A stretch of DNA of 29,403 bases, taken from assembly GCA_937895825.1 (NCBI GenBank), contig CALBKP010000096.1, positions 1 to 29,403 on the forward strand, written 5' to 3'. A model generated the notes under the pieces. That model was not told where the DNA came from. It ran no database searches and worked only from the letters and a program-made list of their open reading frames with translations. This DNA is from an uncultured Alistipes sp. (GTDB lineage: Bacteria; Bacteroidota; Bacteroidia; Bacteroidales; Rikenellaceae). Shown piece by piece: positions 16,155 to 23,680 of the stretch. Position numbers and translations under genes: made by a program. How positions within the stretch are numbered: position 1 is the stretch's first letter; each line of letters opens with the position of its first letter.

Positions 16155-17816
16155 TTAGCTGTTAGTGATACGCTCGAGCCACTTAACCATGCCAAGCATG
16201 ATGCCCATAGAGATAAGGCAGAAGGCTGCGAACACAGCCCAGCACATCCACTGGCTGGGGAATGTGTTAAGCATAGTCACACCGATAGCAATGAAGAGGT
16301 TACCGATAGCTGTTGCGGTAAGCCACAATGCCTGACAGATACCCTGCAAGTGGCGAGGTGCAATCTTCGACACGAACGACAGACCCAGAGGCGAGATAAA
16401 GAGCTCGGCAACGGTCAAGAAGAAGTAGGTGAGGATAAGCACCATGGGGCTGGTCTTCATAGCAATCTTAACGGCCTCAGCAAGACCCTTGAACTCCTCG
16501 CCCGAGGGGTAGTTGTTCGCAACAGCAATGATCGCCAAGAAGATATAAGCACATGCTGCGAGGAACATACCGATAACGATCTTACGAGGTGTAGAGATCT
16601 CTTTGCCACGCTTAGCAAGAGCCGCGAAGACGTACATAATGATAGGCGTGAGTAGAATCACAAAGAGGGGGTTGATGCACTGCCAAATCTCAGGCGGGAT
16701 AGCGTCAGTAGCGACGAAGTCACGCGCAAAGACTGAGAGCGACTGACCATTCTGGTGGAATGAGAACCAGAAGAATACAGCTACGCCAAGTACTGCGAAG
16801 AGGGCGTACATACGCTGCTTAATCTCCTTGGCATTTGCCAATTTCTCCTCTGCGGTGTACTCAACAACGGCTGCCTTATCCTTCTTCTCGGGGTTAGGCA
16901 ACTTCTTCTTGATGCCGATGAAGATAAGCAACGAGGTGAGCATAGCCACAACCGAAGCGATGAAAGAGAAGTGTACACCAGTGTTGAAGATGTTAAGGTA
17001 CTCGCTACAGAATGCGGCATCTACGATGCCTGAGTGACCCACAGTAGCTGCAAGGCTATTGAGGTTCTCCATATCTGCGGCTGCCATGTTGCCGTCAAGG
17101 AACATGTGGCAGAGGCGCGGAAGGTCAGCATTGTAGGTGTACTGGTGCATCTCGAGCCAGAAGCTACGGAGCAATGGTGCGATGAATGGAGCCACAACAC
17201 CACCGATATTGATGAACACGTAGAAGATCTGGAAACCTGAGTCACGCTTCGACTTAGCCTCGGCCAAAGCCTCGGGGCCACGCTTAGCAGCCTCAGCCTC
17301 AAAATTATCGTACATCTGGCCCACGATAGCCTGTAAGTTACCCTTGAAGAGACCGTTACCAAACGCAATTACGAACAACGCGAAACATGTGAAGACAAGC
17401 ACCCATGACATACCTGCACTCTCCGCAAATACGGGAATAGAGAGCATTCCATAGCCCAACGCCATAACCACAAGACCCGAGATGATGGTGCCCTTGAAGT
17501 TCTGCGTACGGTCAGCAATAATACCGCCGGGAAGACTCAACACATAGATTAAGAAATAGAAGACGGCATAGATCCAGCCTGCAACATCATCATCTATACC
17601 AAACTTCGAGCACAAGAACAAGAGCAACACGGCATTCATGATATAATAGCCGAAGCGCTCACCCATATTACTCAATGCTGCAGCAATCAAGCCCTTGGGG
17701 TGCTCTTTCTGTGCCTTAACTATGTAGAATACCAAGAACGGTATCACTACAATTAGGATGGTGAACAAAATCATCATAGGACGATTTGTCTCCCACATGG
17801 TTGAAATAAAAGACAT
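16155..17816 (-). CDS. POT-family proton-dependent oligopeptide transporter
   Basis: Second peptide transporter, 553 residues, a paralogue of the gene just downstream. Signatures: NMGERFGYYIMNAV, GNGLFKGNLQAIVGQMYDNFE, DSGFQIFYVFINIGGVVAPF and, at helix 7, FFWFSFHQNG. Unlike its neighbour it has about 33 extra N-terminal residues with a strong hydrophobic helix (about 13-33, MMILFTILIVVIPFLVFYIV) before the conserved HPKGL start of the domain. The methionines after it fall inside the POT domain, so the extension is probably translated. The two genes share strand and order but each has its own promoter and terminator, so they are likely a tandem duplication that has diverged, not an operon. 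Confidence 0.92.
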   Translation of the reverse strand: MSFISTMWETNRPMMILFTILIVVIPFLVFYIVKAQKEHPKGLIAAALSNMGERFGYYIMNAVLLLFLCSKFGIDDDVAGWIYAVFYFLIYVLSLPGGIIADRTQNFKGTIISGLVVMALGYGMLSIPVFAESAGMSWVLVFTCFALFVIAFGNGLFKGNLQAIVGQMYDNFEAEAAKRGPEALAEAKSKRDSGFQIFYVFINIGGVVAPFIAPLLRSFWLEMHQYTYNADLPRLCHMFLDGNMAAADMENLNSLAATVGHSGIVDAAFCSEYLNIFNTGVHFSFIASVVAMLTSLLIFIGIKKKLPNPEKKDKAAVVEYTAEEKLANAKEIKQRMYALFAVLGVAVFFWFSFHQNGQSLSVFARDFVATDAIPPEIWQCINPLFVILLTPIIMYVFAALAKRGKEISTPRKIVIGMFLAACAYIFLAIIAVANNYPSGEEFKGLAEAVKIAMKTSPMVLILTYFFLTVAELFISPLGLSFVSKIAPRHLQGICQALWLTATAIGNLFIAIGVTMLNTFPSQWMCWAVFAAFCLISMGIMLGMVKWLERITNS

Positions 17817-17912
17817 AAAATTTTGATTTAGGTGTTAATAGTATTAAGTGTTTCTATCTCTTCAAAATAATTCAATCTTCTTGTAAAAGTTTTAATCTCT
17901 CCTCATATTGGG

Positions 17913-17920
17913 CAAATATA
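17913..17920 (-). promoter_or_regulatory. Predicted promoter of the second POT gene
   Basis: On the minus strand TATATTTG is a perfect TAnnTTTG element, 97 nt upstream of the ATG at 17816. It lies back to back with the glgB promoter, 13 nt from its -7 box. Confidence 0.5.
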
Positions 17921-17933
17921 CAAAAAAATATTG

Positions 17934-17941
17934 TATCTTTG
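17934..17941 (+). promoter_or_regulatory. Predicted glgB promoter
   Basis: TATCTTTG is a perfect -7 element, 22 nt before the ATG at 17964. The nearest TTG (17908-17910) is 23 nt upstream, slightly too far for a strong -33 box. Confidence 0.55.
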
Positions 17942-17963
17942 CTAAAAATAAACCAAAAAAAGT

Positions 17964-19997
17964 ATGGAAGAGCAGAAATCTAAACTCGCAATGGTTGCGG
18001 CAGATGAGTGGTTACAGCCCGTAGAAGAGGAGATCGAGCGTCGTCATAATATGTATATCAACAGGTTAAACGACATTGAGAAGACTGCAGGGTCGATTGT
18101 AGACTATGCCAATGGCTACCGTTACTTCGGTTGGCAGCGTGACGAAGCTATGCGTGGCTGGTGGTTCAGAGAGTGGCTGCCAGAGGCTAAGGATGTGTAT
18201 ATCTTTGGCGACTTCAACTCATGGCAGCGAACGGAGCTGCGCTTGGATCGCAATCGCGAAGGAGTCTGGAGCATCTTCCTTCCCGATGCGATGTATGGTG
18301 AGCGACTTACAAATGGCTCACTCTATAAACTTCATATTCACGGCCACAATGGCTGGCGCGATCGTATCCCTGCCTACGCTAAGCGCGTAGTGCAGGATGA
18401 GGAGACGAAGAACTACACCGCGCAGTTCGTCGTTGACCAACCCTACAAGTGGAAACACGACGACTTCCGCGCACCGAAGGTTGGCGAGCTGCTCATCTAC
18501 GAGGCTCACGTCGGCATGGCTGAGGAGCGCGAGGGTGTAGGTACTTACGTTGAGTTCCGCGACAATGTCCTACCGCGCATCAAGGCTGCGGGCTACAATG
18601 CCGTGCAACTTATGGCCATAGCAGAGCACCCCTACTACGGCTCATTCGGCTATCACGTGTCGAGCTTCTTTGCCCCATCATCGCGTTTTGGCACGGCCGA
18701 GGAGCTGCGCTCGCTTGTTGACCGCGCCCACGAGCTCGGAATTGCTGTAATCATGGACTTGGTACACGCCCACTACGTTAAGAATTTCGACGAGGGTATA
18801 AATGAACTCGACGGCTCTAAGCACCACTACTCTAAGGAGGGAGGTGCTGGCTATCAGCAATATTGGGACTCGATGATCTTCGATTACGGCAAGCGCGAGG
18901 TGGAGCATTTCCTACTCTCGAACGTAAAGTACTGGCTCGACGAGTATCACTTCGACGGCTACCGCTTCGACGGCGTTACGTCAATGCTATACCACCACCA
19001 CGGATACGTGGAGTTCGACTGCCGCGAGCGTTTCTTCGACGAGGGTGTCAACCGCGATGCTATCGTCTACCTGACACTTGCCAATAAGCTTATCCACGAG
19101 CTGCGCCCCGATGCCATCACCATCGCAGAGGATGTCAGCGGCATGCCTGGCTCATGCGTGAAGCCCGAGGATGGAGGTATGGGCTTCGACTACCGTTTGG
19201 GCATGGCCATCCCCGACTACTGGATTAAGATTCTAAAGGAGAAGAGCGACGAGGAGTGGAACATCTGGGAGATGTGGTCAGTGATGACCAACCGTCTGCC
19301 ATCGGTACGCACGGTGGCCTATGCCGAGTCGCACGATCAGGCTCTGGTTGGCGACAAGACCCTCGCCTTCCGTCTGATGGACAAGGAGATGTACTTCGCA
19401 ATGGATCGTGCTTCGGAGAACCTAACAATCGACCGCGGCATGGCGCTGCACAAGTTGATTCGCCTCTTCACCATCACTACGGGTGGCGAGGCATACCTCA
19501 ACTTCATGGGTAACGAGTTTGGCCACCCCGAGTGGATTGACTTCCCACGTGAGGGCAACGGCTGGTCATATAAGCATGCACGCCGTCAGTGGTCGTTAGC
19601 CGAAAACGGCTTCTTGCGCTACTCATATCTTGCCGCCTTTGACAAAGCTATGATTGAGACAGTCAAGGAGTATGGCGTATTAGGCGACGGCTACCCTTAC
19701 AACCACCAGATGGACGAAGAGAACAAGACCATGGTCTACTCGCACAAGGGTCTGCTCTTTGTCATTAACTGGCATCCGACAGCCTCGATTCCCAACTATC
19801 GTCTTAACGTGCCATGGCCTGGCAAGTACACCGTCATCTTCTCCTCGGACGAAGAGCGTTTCGGTGGTCACGACCGCGCCGACATCCGAAGCGAGCACTT
19901 CACAACGACACATGTTGCTGACGACGGCACGGAGCACTACACAATAGATATTTACAACACATCGCGCACAGGCGTTGTGCTCAAGTGGGAGGAGTAA
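17964..19997 (+). CDS. glgB: 1,4-alpha-glucan branching enzyme (GH13)
   Basis: Makes alpha-1,6 branches in glycogen in the cytoplasm. 677 residues: an N-terminal helical part, a CBM48-type beta-sandwich (about 65-155, REWLPEAKDVYIFGDFNSW), the GH13 barrel and a C-terminal beta domain. Active-site residues are in place: MDLVHAH, nucleophile Asp336 in YRFDGVTS, acid/base Glu389 in IAEDVSGMPG, and Asp458 in AESHDQALVGDKT. Signatures such as HPYYGSFGYHVSSFFAPSSRFG and NEFGHPEWIDFPREGNGWSY resemble the eukaryote-like branch (GH13_8) rather than E. coli GlgB, which is common in Bacteroidota. It is followed after 18 nt by the L,D-transpeptidase gene, probably in one transcript. The other glycogen genes are not in the window. 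Confidence 0.95.
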   Translation: MEEQKSKLAMVAADEWLQPVEEEIERRHNMYINRLNDIEKTAGSIVDYANGYRYFGWQRDEAMRGWWFREWLPEAKDVYIFGDFNSWQRTELRLDRNREGVWSIFLPDAMYGERLTNGSLYKLHIHGHNGWRDRIPAYAKRVVQDEETKNYTAQFVVDQPYKWKHDDFRAPKVGELLIYEAHVGMAEEREGVGTYVEFRDNVLPRIKAAGYNAVQLMAIAEHPYYGSFGYHVSSFFAPSSRFGTAEELRSLVDRAHELGIAVIMDLVHAHYVKNFDEGINELDGSKHHYSKEGGAGYQQYWDSMIFDYGKREVEHFLLSNVKYWLDEYHFDGYRFDGVTSMLYHHHGYVEFDCRERFFDEGVNRDAIVYLTLANKLIHELRPDAITIAEDVSGMPGSCVKPEDGGMGFDYRLGMAIPDYWIKILKEKSDEEWNIWEMWSVMTNRLPSVRTVAYAESHDQALVGDKTLAFRLMDKEMYFAMDRASENLTIDRGMALHKLIRLFTITTGGEAYLNFMGNEFGHPEWIDFPREGNGWSYKHARRQWSLAENGFLRYSYLAAFDKAMIETVKEYGVLGDGYPYNHQMDEENKTMVYSHKGLLFVINWHPTASIPNYRLNVPWPGKYTVIFSSDEERFGGHDRADIRSEHFTTTHVADDGTEHYTIDIYNTSRTGVVLKWEE

Positions 19998-20015
19998 CCC
20001 CATACACATAATATA

Positions 20016-21389
20016 ATGAGATACACAGGTTATATACTGATCCCCATCGTCGCGCTATGTGTTGCGGCATGTGGCAAGACAACAGAGAAGGCTGATGGCA
20101 CGAATGAAGCCAGCGGCTACGAGGAGGTTGCCGAGGAACCTACGGGCGATCCCGCCTTAGCGGAGTATATCGTCATCGCAAAGGAGTCGATGTCGCTACG
20201 TCTCTACGATAGTAACAACGCCCTAATCTGTCGCTTCAACGTTGCTACGGGCAAGCATGCCGGTAATAAACAGGAGCCTGGAGATATGAAGACCCCAGAG
20301 GGTGAGTTTACCATCAAGGAGATAATACCCTCGCACCACTGGACACATGACTTTGGCGATGGCCGAGGTGCTATCGAAGGGTGCTATGGAAATTGGTTTA
20401 TTCAGCTCGACATCCCAGAGCATAAGGGCATCGGTATCCACGGCGCATACGACCCACAGACCATCGGCACACGAGCTACGGATGGATGTATCATTCTGGA
20501 ATATGCCGCTTTGGACAGCATACAGCCACTCCTACGTGCAGGTATGCGCGTGACAATAACCCCTGGTCGCCTTGACTACAAAGCAGATGGCGTTGAGATG
20601 CCAGTACCGCAGCCCATAAAGCCCGAGCCCACAGAAGCTCCCGAGGTAGAACCTCAAGAGGTGGAGGTCGAGGGACCTGAGGTTGAGGAGAGCGTAACTA
20701 CCGATACCCCCGCGGCTGAGACACCAGCCCAAAAGCCCGAGGTTATCAAGGAGAAGGCAACAGCTCCCGTAGAGACTGCTAAAGGCGAGGATGTATGGCA
20801 CATGGTGGTTGATGGTGACCTGGTTGGTCGCATAGCACAGAAGTACGGCACTACGACGGCCGAGATTCGACGACTTAACCCCGACATCAACATCGACCGC
20901 ATATCTATCGGTCAGCGTATAAAAGTGAAGGGCACGCCCACTGCAAGTGACACAACACCAAAGGTTGCTCCCGAGGTGAAGCCCGCGGCACCCACACCGG
21001 CACAGCCTAAAGCAGATGCAACAACCACGGCAAACAGCGAGGAGGTATGGCATACGGTGGTTGATGGTGACCTGGTTGGCCGCATAGCACAGAAGTACGG
21101 CACTACGACGGCCGAGATTCGACGACTTAATCCCAACATCAACATCGATCGCATATCTATCGGTCAGCGTATCAAGGTAAAGGGCTCACCTAAGGTAGCA
21201 GCTGTGACACCAGAGAGCAACGTTGCACCCGCCGCAAACAGCGAAGAGGTGTGGTACACGGTGGTGGATGGCGACCTTGTGGGTCGCATCGCGCAGAGAT
21301 ATGGCACGACATCGGCAAAGATTGCGGAGCTCAACCCCGACATCAACATCGACCGTATATCTATCGGCCAGCGTATACGCGTAAAGTAG
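20016..21389 (+). CDS. Lipoprotein L,D-transpeptidase (YkuD) with three C-terminal LysM domains
   Basis: Predicted peptidoglycan cross-linking enzyme or anchor in the periplasm, 457 residues. The signal ends in a lipobox (VAAC, acylated Cys19). The YkuD catalytic domain spans about 50-190: LRLYDSNNALICRFNVATGK, TPEGEFTI, GIHGAYDP and the active-site Cys in RATDGCIIL. The motif has Asp where most members have His (SHGC), so substrate or activity may differ. A Pro/Glu/Thr-rich linker (about 195-255) leads to LysM domains at 260-305, 344-389 and 412-457, each with VVDGDLVGRIAQ and DRISIGQRI. The last one ends exactly at the C-terminus. LysM 1 and 2 are almost identical in DNA. A terminator follows at once. 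The only operon neighbour is glgB, which does not explain its role. Confidence 0.9.
   Translation: MRYTGYILIPIVALCVAACGKTTEKADGTNEASGYEEVAEEPTGDPALAEYIVIAKESMSLRLYDSNNALICRFNVATGKHAGNKQEPGDMKTPEGEFTIKEIIPSHHWTHDFGDGRGAIEGCYGNWFIQLDIPEHKGIGIHGAYDPQTIGTRATDGCIILEYAALDSIQPLLRAGMRVTITPGRLDYKADGVEMPVPQPIKPEPTEAPEVEPQEVEVEGPEVEESVTTDTPAAETPAQKPEVIKEKATAPVETAKGEDVWHMVVDGDLVGRIAQKYGTTTAEIRRLNPDINIDRISIGQRIKVKGTPTASDTTPKVAPEVKPAAPTPAQPKADATTTANSEEVWHTVVDGDLVGRIAQKYGTTTAEIRRLNPNINIDRISIGQRIKVKGSPKVAAVTPESNVAPAANSEEVWYTVVDGDLVGRIAQRYGTTSAKIAELNPDINIDRISIGQRIRVK
20793..21386 (+). repeat. Three in-gene LysM-coding repeats
   Basis: Units of 138 nt at 20793-20930, 21045-21182 and 21249-21386 encode the LysM domains. 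By my eye count the first two differ at 9 positions, while the third differs much more, so the first two reflect a recent duplication or gene conversion. The repeats could recombine and change LysM number between strains. Confidence 0.8.
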
Positions 21390-21410
21390 GACAAACTCTC
21401 AGTTTGTATA

Positions 21411-21451
21411 TGGTGCGAGTGGGACATTTTACCCCACTCGTGCTCTTTTTT
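21411..21451 (+). terminator. Rho-independent terminator after the LysM gene
   Basis: CGAGTGGG (21416-21423), a 9-nt loop and CCCACTCG (21433-21440) form an 8-bp stem extended by wobble pairs, followed by TTTTTT (21446-21451). It closes the glgB/L,D-transpeptidase transcript. Confidence 0.8.
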
Positions 21452-21504
21452 GCATGCAAGTACGAAATTGGCCGCAGAAAACTCTAAAAACTATAAAACT
21501 TTTT

Positions 21505-21534
21505 TTGTTTTTCAAGTTTTCTTACGTATCTTTG
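21505..21534 (+). promoter_or_regulatory. Predicted tetR promoter with operator half-site
   Basis: TTG (21505-21507), a 19-nt spacer and TATCTTTG (21527-21534) match the Bacteroidota promoter exactly, 23 nt before the ATG. The word TTACGTAT (21522-21529) overlaps the -7 box and is identical to the half-site of the palindrome upstream of tolC, which suggests that the regulator represses its own gene. Confidence 0.7.
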
Positions 21535-21557
21535 CACGGTAAAATTAGGATTAAACA

Positions 21558-22175
21558 ATGGCTCATAAGGAGGAAATAATCAAACACGCATCAAAGATGT
21601 TCGTCGAGCAGGGCATTAAGGCTGTGCGTATGGACGACATTGCTCAGGAGCTAAGCATCTCTAAACGAACTCTCTACGAGATCTTTGGAGATAAAGAGGA
21701 GCTCATCTATCAGAGCATCCGCTACTACTCGGAGCAGTCGCGCGACCGTCGTCTAAGCCAGATAACGAGCAACTCGACAGCCCTCGAGACGATGGTCTGC
21801 AATCTCAGGGAAATGATGGATTCTGCCCCCATTGCCGGCCGTATGCGCAGAAATATGCGCCGCTTCTACCCCTCGGTCTACGAGCGACTGGAGCGCGACG
21901 TACAGTCAAAATCTATGCACGACTTGGAGAACTGGGTAGATAGTTGTGTAAATAATGGCTACTTCGAGAAGAGCATAAATAGGGAGCACACTATAAAACT
22001 CATTCATAACTCGGTACACGGCATGCTTATAAACTCACTACACGATGAAACACCATCAAACGAGCTTATTGAGATGACCTTCTATGCACTGCTTATCTTC
22101 ATACGCGGACTCTGCACGACGGAGGGGCAGCGCTTGTTCGATAGTTGTAAGAGCATATACTTTAAAAAAATATAG
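21558..22175 (+). CDS. TetR/AcrR-family transcriptional regulator
   Basis: One-component repressor, 205 residues, the typical family length. The N-terminal TetR DNA-binding domain is clear (about 5-55): EEIIKHASKMFVEQGIKAVRMDDIAQELSIS overlaps helices 1-2 and the recognition helix lies in SKRTLYEIFGDKEELIY. The remaining helical domain, which would bind an effector and dimerise, shows no recognisable ligand class. It precedes the TolC-fusion protein-RND-PII-like genes on the same strand with an 84-nt gap that holds a 19-bp palindrome, and the half-site of that palindrome lies in its own promoter. It is therefore the likely local regulator of the pump, with a drug, bile acid or other toxic compound as the probable inducer (inferred from the family). 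Confidence 0.92.
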   Translation: MAHKEEIIKHASKMFVEQGIKAVRMDDIAQELSISKRTLYEIFGDKEELIYQSIRYYSEQSRDRRLSQITSNSTALETMVCNLREMMDSAPIAGRMRRNMRRFYPSVYERLERDVQSKSMHDLENWVDSCVNNGYFEKSINREHTIKLIHNSVHGMLINSLHDETPSNELIEMTFYALLIFIRGLCTTEGQRLFDSCKSIYFKKI

Positions 22176-22202
22176 GTACACAATATTAAGTCTCGACATG
22201 CG

Positions 22203-22221
22203 TTACGTATTGAATACGTAA
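22203..22221. promoter_or_regulatory. Candidate TetR operator upstream of tolC
   Basis: TTACGTATTGAATACGTAA is a palindrome perfect apart from its central base, in the gap between tetR and the TolC-like gene, 39 nt before the latter's ATG. Length and form fit TetR-family operators. Its half-site recurs in the tetR promoter. No canonical TAnnTTTG was found in this gap, so the pump genes may depend on the tetR promoter or on a weaker one. Confidence 0.65.
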
Positions 22222-22259
22222 GTGCAGGCAAGAGAGAAAACAAATAAAACTAAGATAAC

Positions 22260-23627
22260 ATGAAAAAAGTTTTAATGATGATCTGTTTGGGCTTGGCATC
22301 ACTCGGTGTTGCCGAGGCTCAGATGCAACTCTCGCTAAACCAGGCGATAGAGATTGCACTCAATGACAACCCCACGATTAAGGTTGCAGATTTGGAGATC
22401 GAGCGTTACGACTATGTCTACAAGCAGGCAGCCTCAACGCTCTATCCTCAGGTTGATGTCTCGGGTCAGTATGCCTTGGCTATCCGCCGCCAGGAGATGA
22501 CCGAGGGTTTTTCTTTTGGTGGTAAGAATACGTTTAACGTGGCAGGTAACATTGCGCTTCCTCTCTTCGTACCATCGGTTTACCGACAGATGAAGATGAC
22601 GCGTACGCAGATGGCAACAGCCGTTGAGAGCGCACGCGCAAACCGCATCGACCTGGTAGCCGCCGTTCGCTCATCATACTATAACGTGCTACTCGCCGAG
22701 CAGTCGCTCAAAGTGTTAGAGGAGGCTATCGCCACAACGCAACGTGTCGTTGATAATACTAAGGATCTTTACGACAACGGTCTTGCTTCGGAGTACGACT
22801 ACCTCACAGCACAAGTGCAGCTCTCTAACCTCAAGCCTCAGGCCCTACAGGCAGAGACAGCTATTGACATCACCAAGCTCCAGCTTAAGATGTACCTCTC
22901 TATTCCCGAAGATGTAGATATCTCCGTAAGTGGCTCGCTCGATGACTTCAAGACCGAGGTACTCCTTGGCGAGGATTACTCAACCGACATCTCAGAGAAC
23001 ACGACACTCAAGACTCTCGACCTTCAGCGCGAGCTGCTTGAGCACCAGGAGAAGTTGATACAGACTACGCGTATGCCAACAATCGCAGCCTTCGGCTCTA
23101 TCTCATATATCGGCCAGGAGCGCATCGACCTTAGCGGCCTTATGGGTGGCGGAGCAGGAGCAGGTGCAGGTGCAGGCGCTGCTACAACTCAGCCCGAGCA
23201 GTCTAAGTTCTGGTGGCAGTACCCTATTCAGGTAGGCGCGCAGATTTCTATTCCTCTCTTTGCCGGCTTCAAGAAGACAAACCAGCTCCGTGAGGTACGC
23301 AACCAGATGGCTCAGCTCGACCTTCAGCGCGGCTATGCCGAGGAGGGCATCCGACTCCAGGTGCAGGCATCTATCAACAAGCTCCTCACCGCACGCGAGA
23401 CAATGCTTGCCAACGAGCTCACTGTGGAGCAGGCAATCAAAGCCTACGACATCTCGCTCACACGCTATAACGCAGGTGCTGGAACGATTATCGAACTTAA
23501 CACTGCTCAGCTCTCGCTCACACAGGCACAGCTAAGCTACTCACAGTCGATCTACGACTACCTCACGGCACATGCAGAGTACGAAAAGTCGCTCGGCTCG
23601 GATGATTTTTACTCATCTGCAAACTAA
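22260..23627 (+). CDS. TolC-family outer-membrane efflux channel
   Basis: Outer-membrane factor that lets substrates of the RND pump leave the cell, 455 residues with a signal peptide (1-21, GVAEAQ). It shows the two-fold repeated layout of the OEP family: LSLNQAIEIALNDNPTIKVA at the start of the first half, a long helical stretch around YYNVLLAEQSLKVLEEAI and DLYDNGLASEYDYLTAQVQL, and the second half with QISIPLFAGFKKTNQLREV and SLTRYNAGAGTIIELNTAQL. A low-complexity Gly-Ala stretch (about 296-307) in the middle is coded by hexamer repeats. It is the first structural gene of the efflux operon, 84 nt after tetR and 53 nt before the fusion protein. Confidence 0.93.
   Translation: MKKVLMMICLGLASLGVAEAQMQLSLNQAIEIALNDNPTIKVADLEIERYDYVYKQAASTLYPQVDVSGQYALAIRRQEMTEGFSFGGKNTFNVAGNIALPLFVPSVYRQMKMTRTQMATAVESARANRIDLVAAVRSSYYNVLLAEQSLKVLEEAIATTQRVVDNTKDLYDNGLASEYDYLTAQVQLSNLKPQALQAETAIDITKLQLKMYLSIPEDVDISVSGSLDDFKTEVLLGEDYSTDISENTTLKTLDLQRELLEHQEKLIQTTRMPTIAAFGSISYIGQERIDLSGLMGGGAGAGAGAGAATTQPEQSKFWWQYPIQVGAQISIPLFAGFKKTNQLREVRNQMAQLDLQRGYAEEGIRLQVQASINKLLTARETMLANELTVEQAIKAYDISLTRYNAGAGTIIELNTAQLSLTQAQLSYSQSIYDYLTAHAEYEKSLGSDDFYSSAN
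23151..23180 (+). repeat. Hexamer repeats coding (Gly-Ala)5 in the tolC-like gene
   Basis: Five GGNGCN hexamers (GGAGCA twice, GGTGCA twice, GGCGCT once) code alternating Gly-Ala in a linker of the channel protein. Multiples of 6 nt keep the frame, so length changes would be tolerated. Confidence 0.7.
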
Positions 23628-23680
23628 CCCAAAAAATAGCGAATAGACTAACAGCGCAAAAATTAAAACAGATATAAATT

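Noticed and set aside
15945..16655. A 236-codon plus-strand open frame starting in the spacer between the POT genes
   Set aside because: About 500 nt of it is antisense to the well-supported second POT gene, its composition is His/Gln/Arg-rich in the overlapping part, and it matches no family I know.
20532..21053. A 173-codon minus-strand open frame in the LysM gene, plus similar antisense frames over each LysM repeat
   Set aside because: They repeat because the sense DNA repeats; the Cys/Leu-rich composition is typical of antisense noise.
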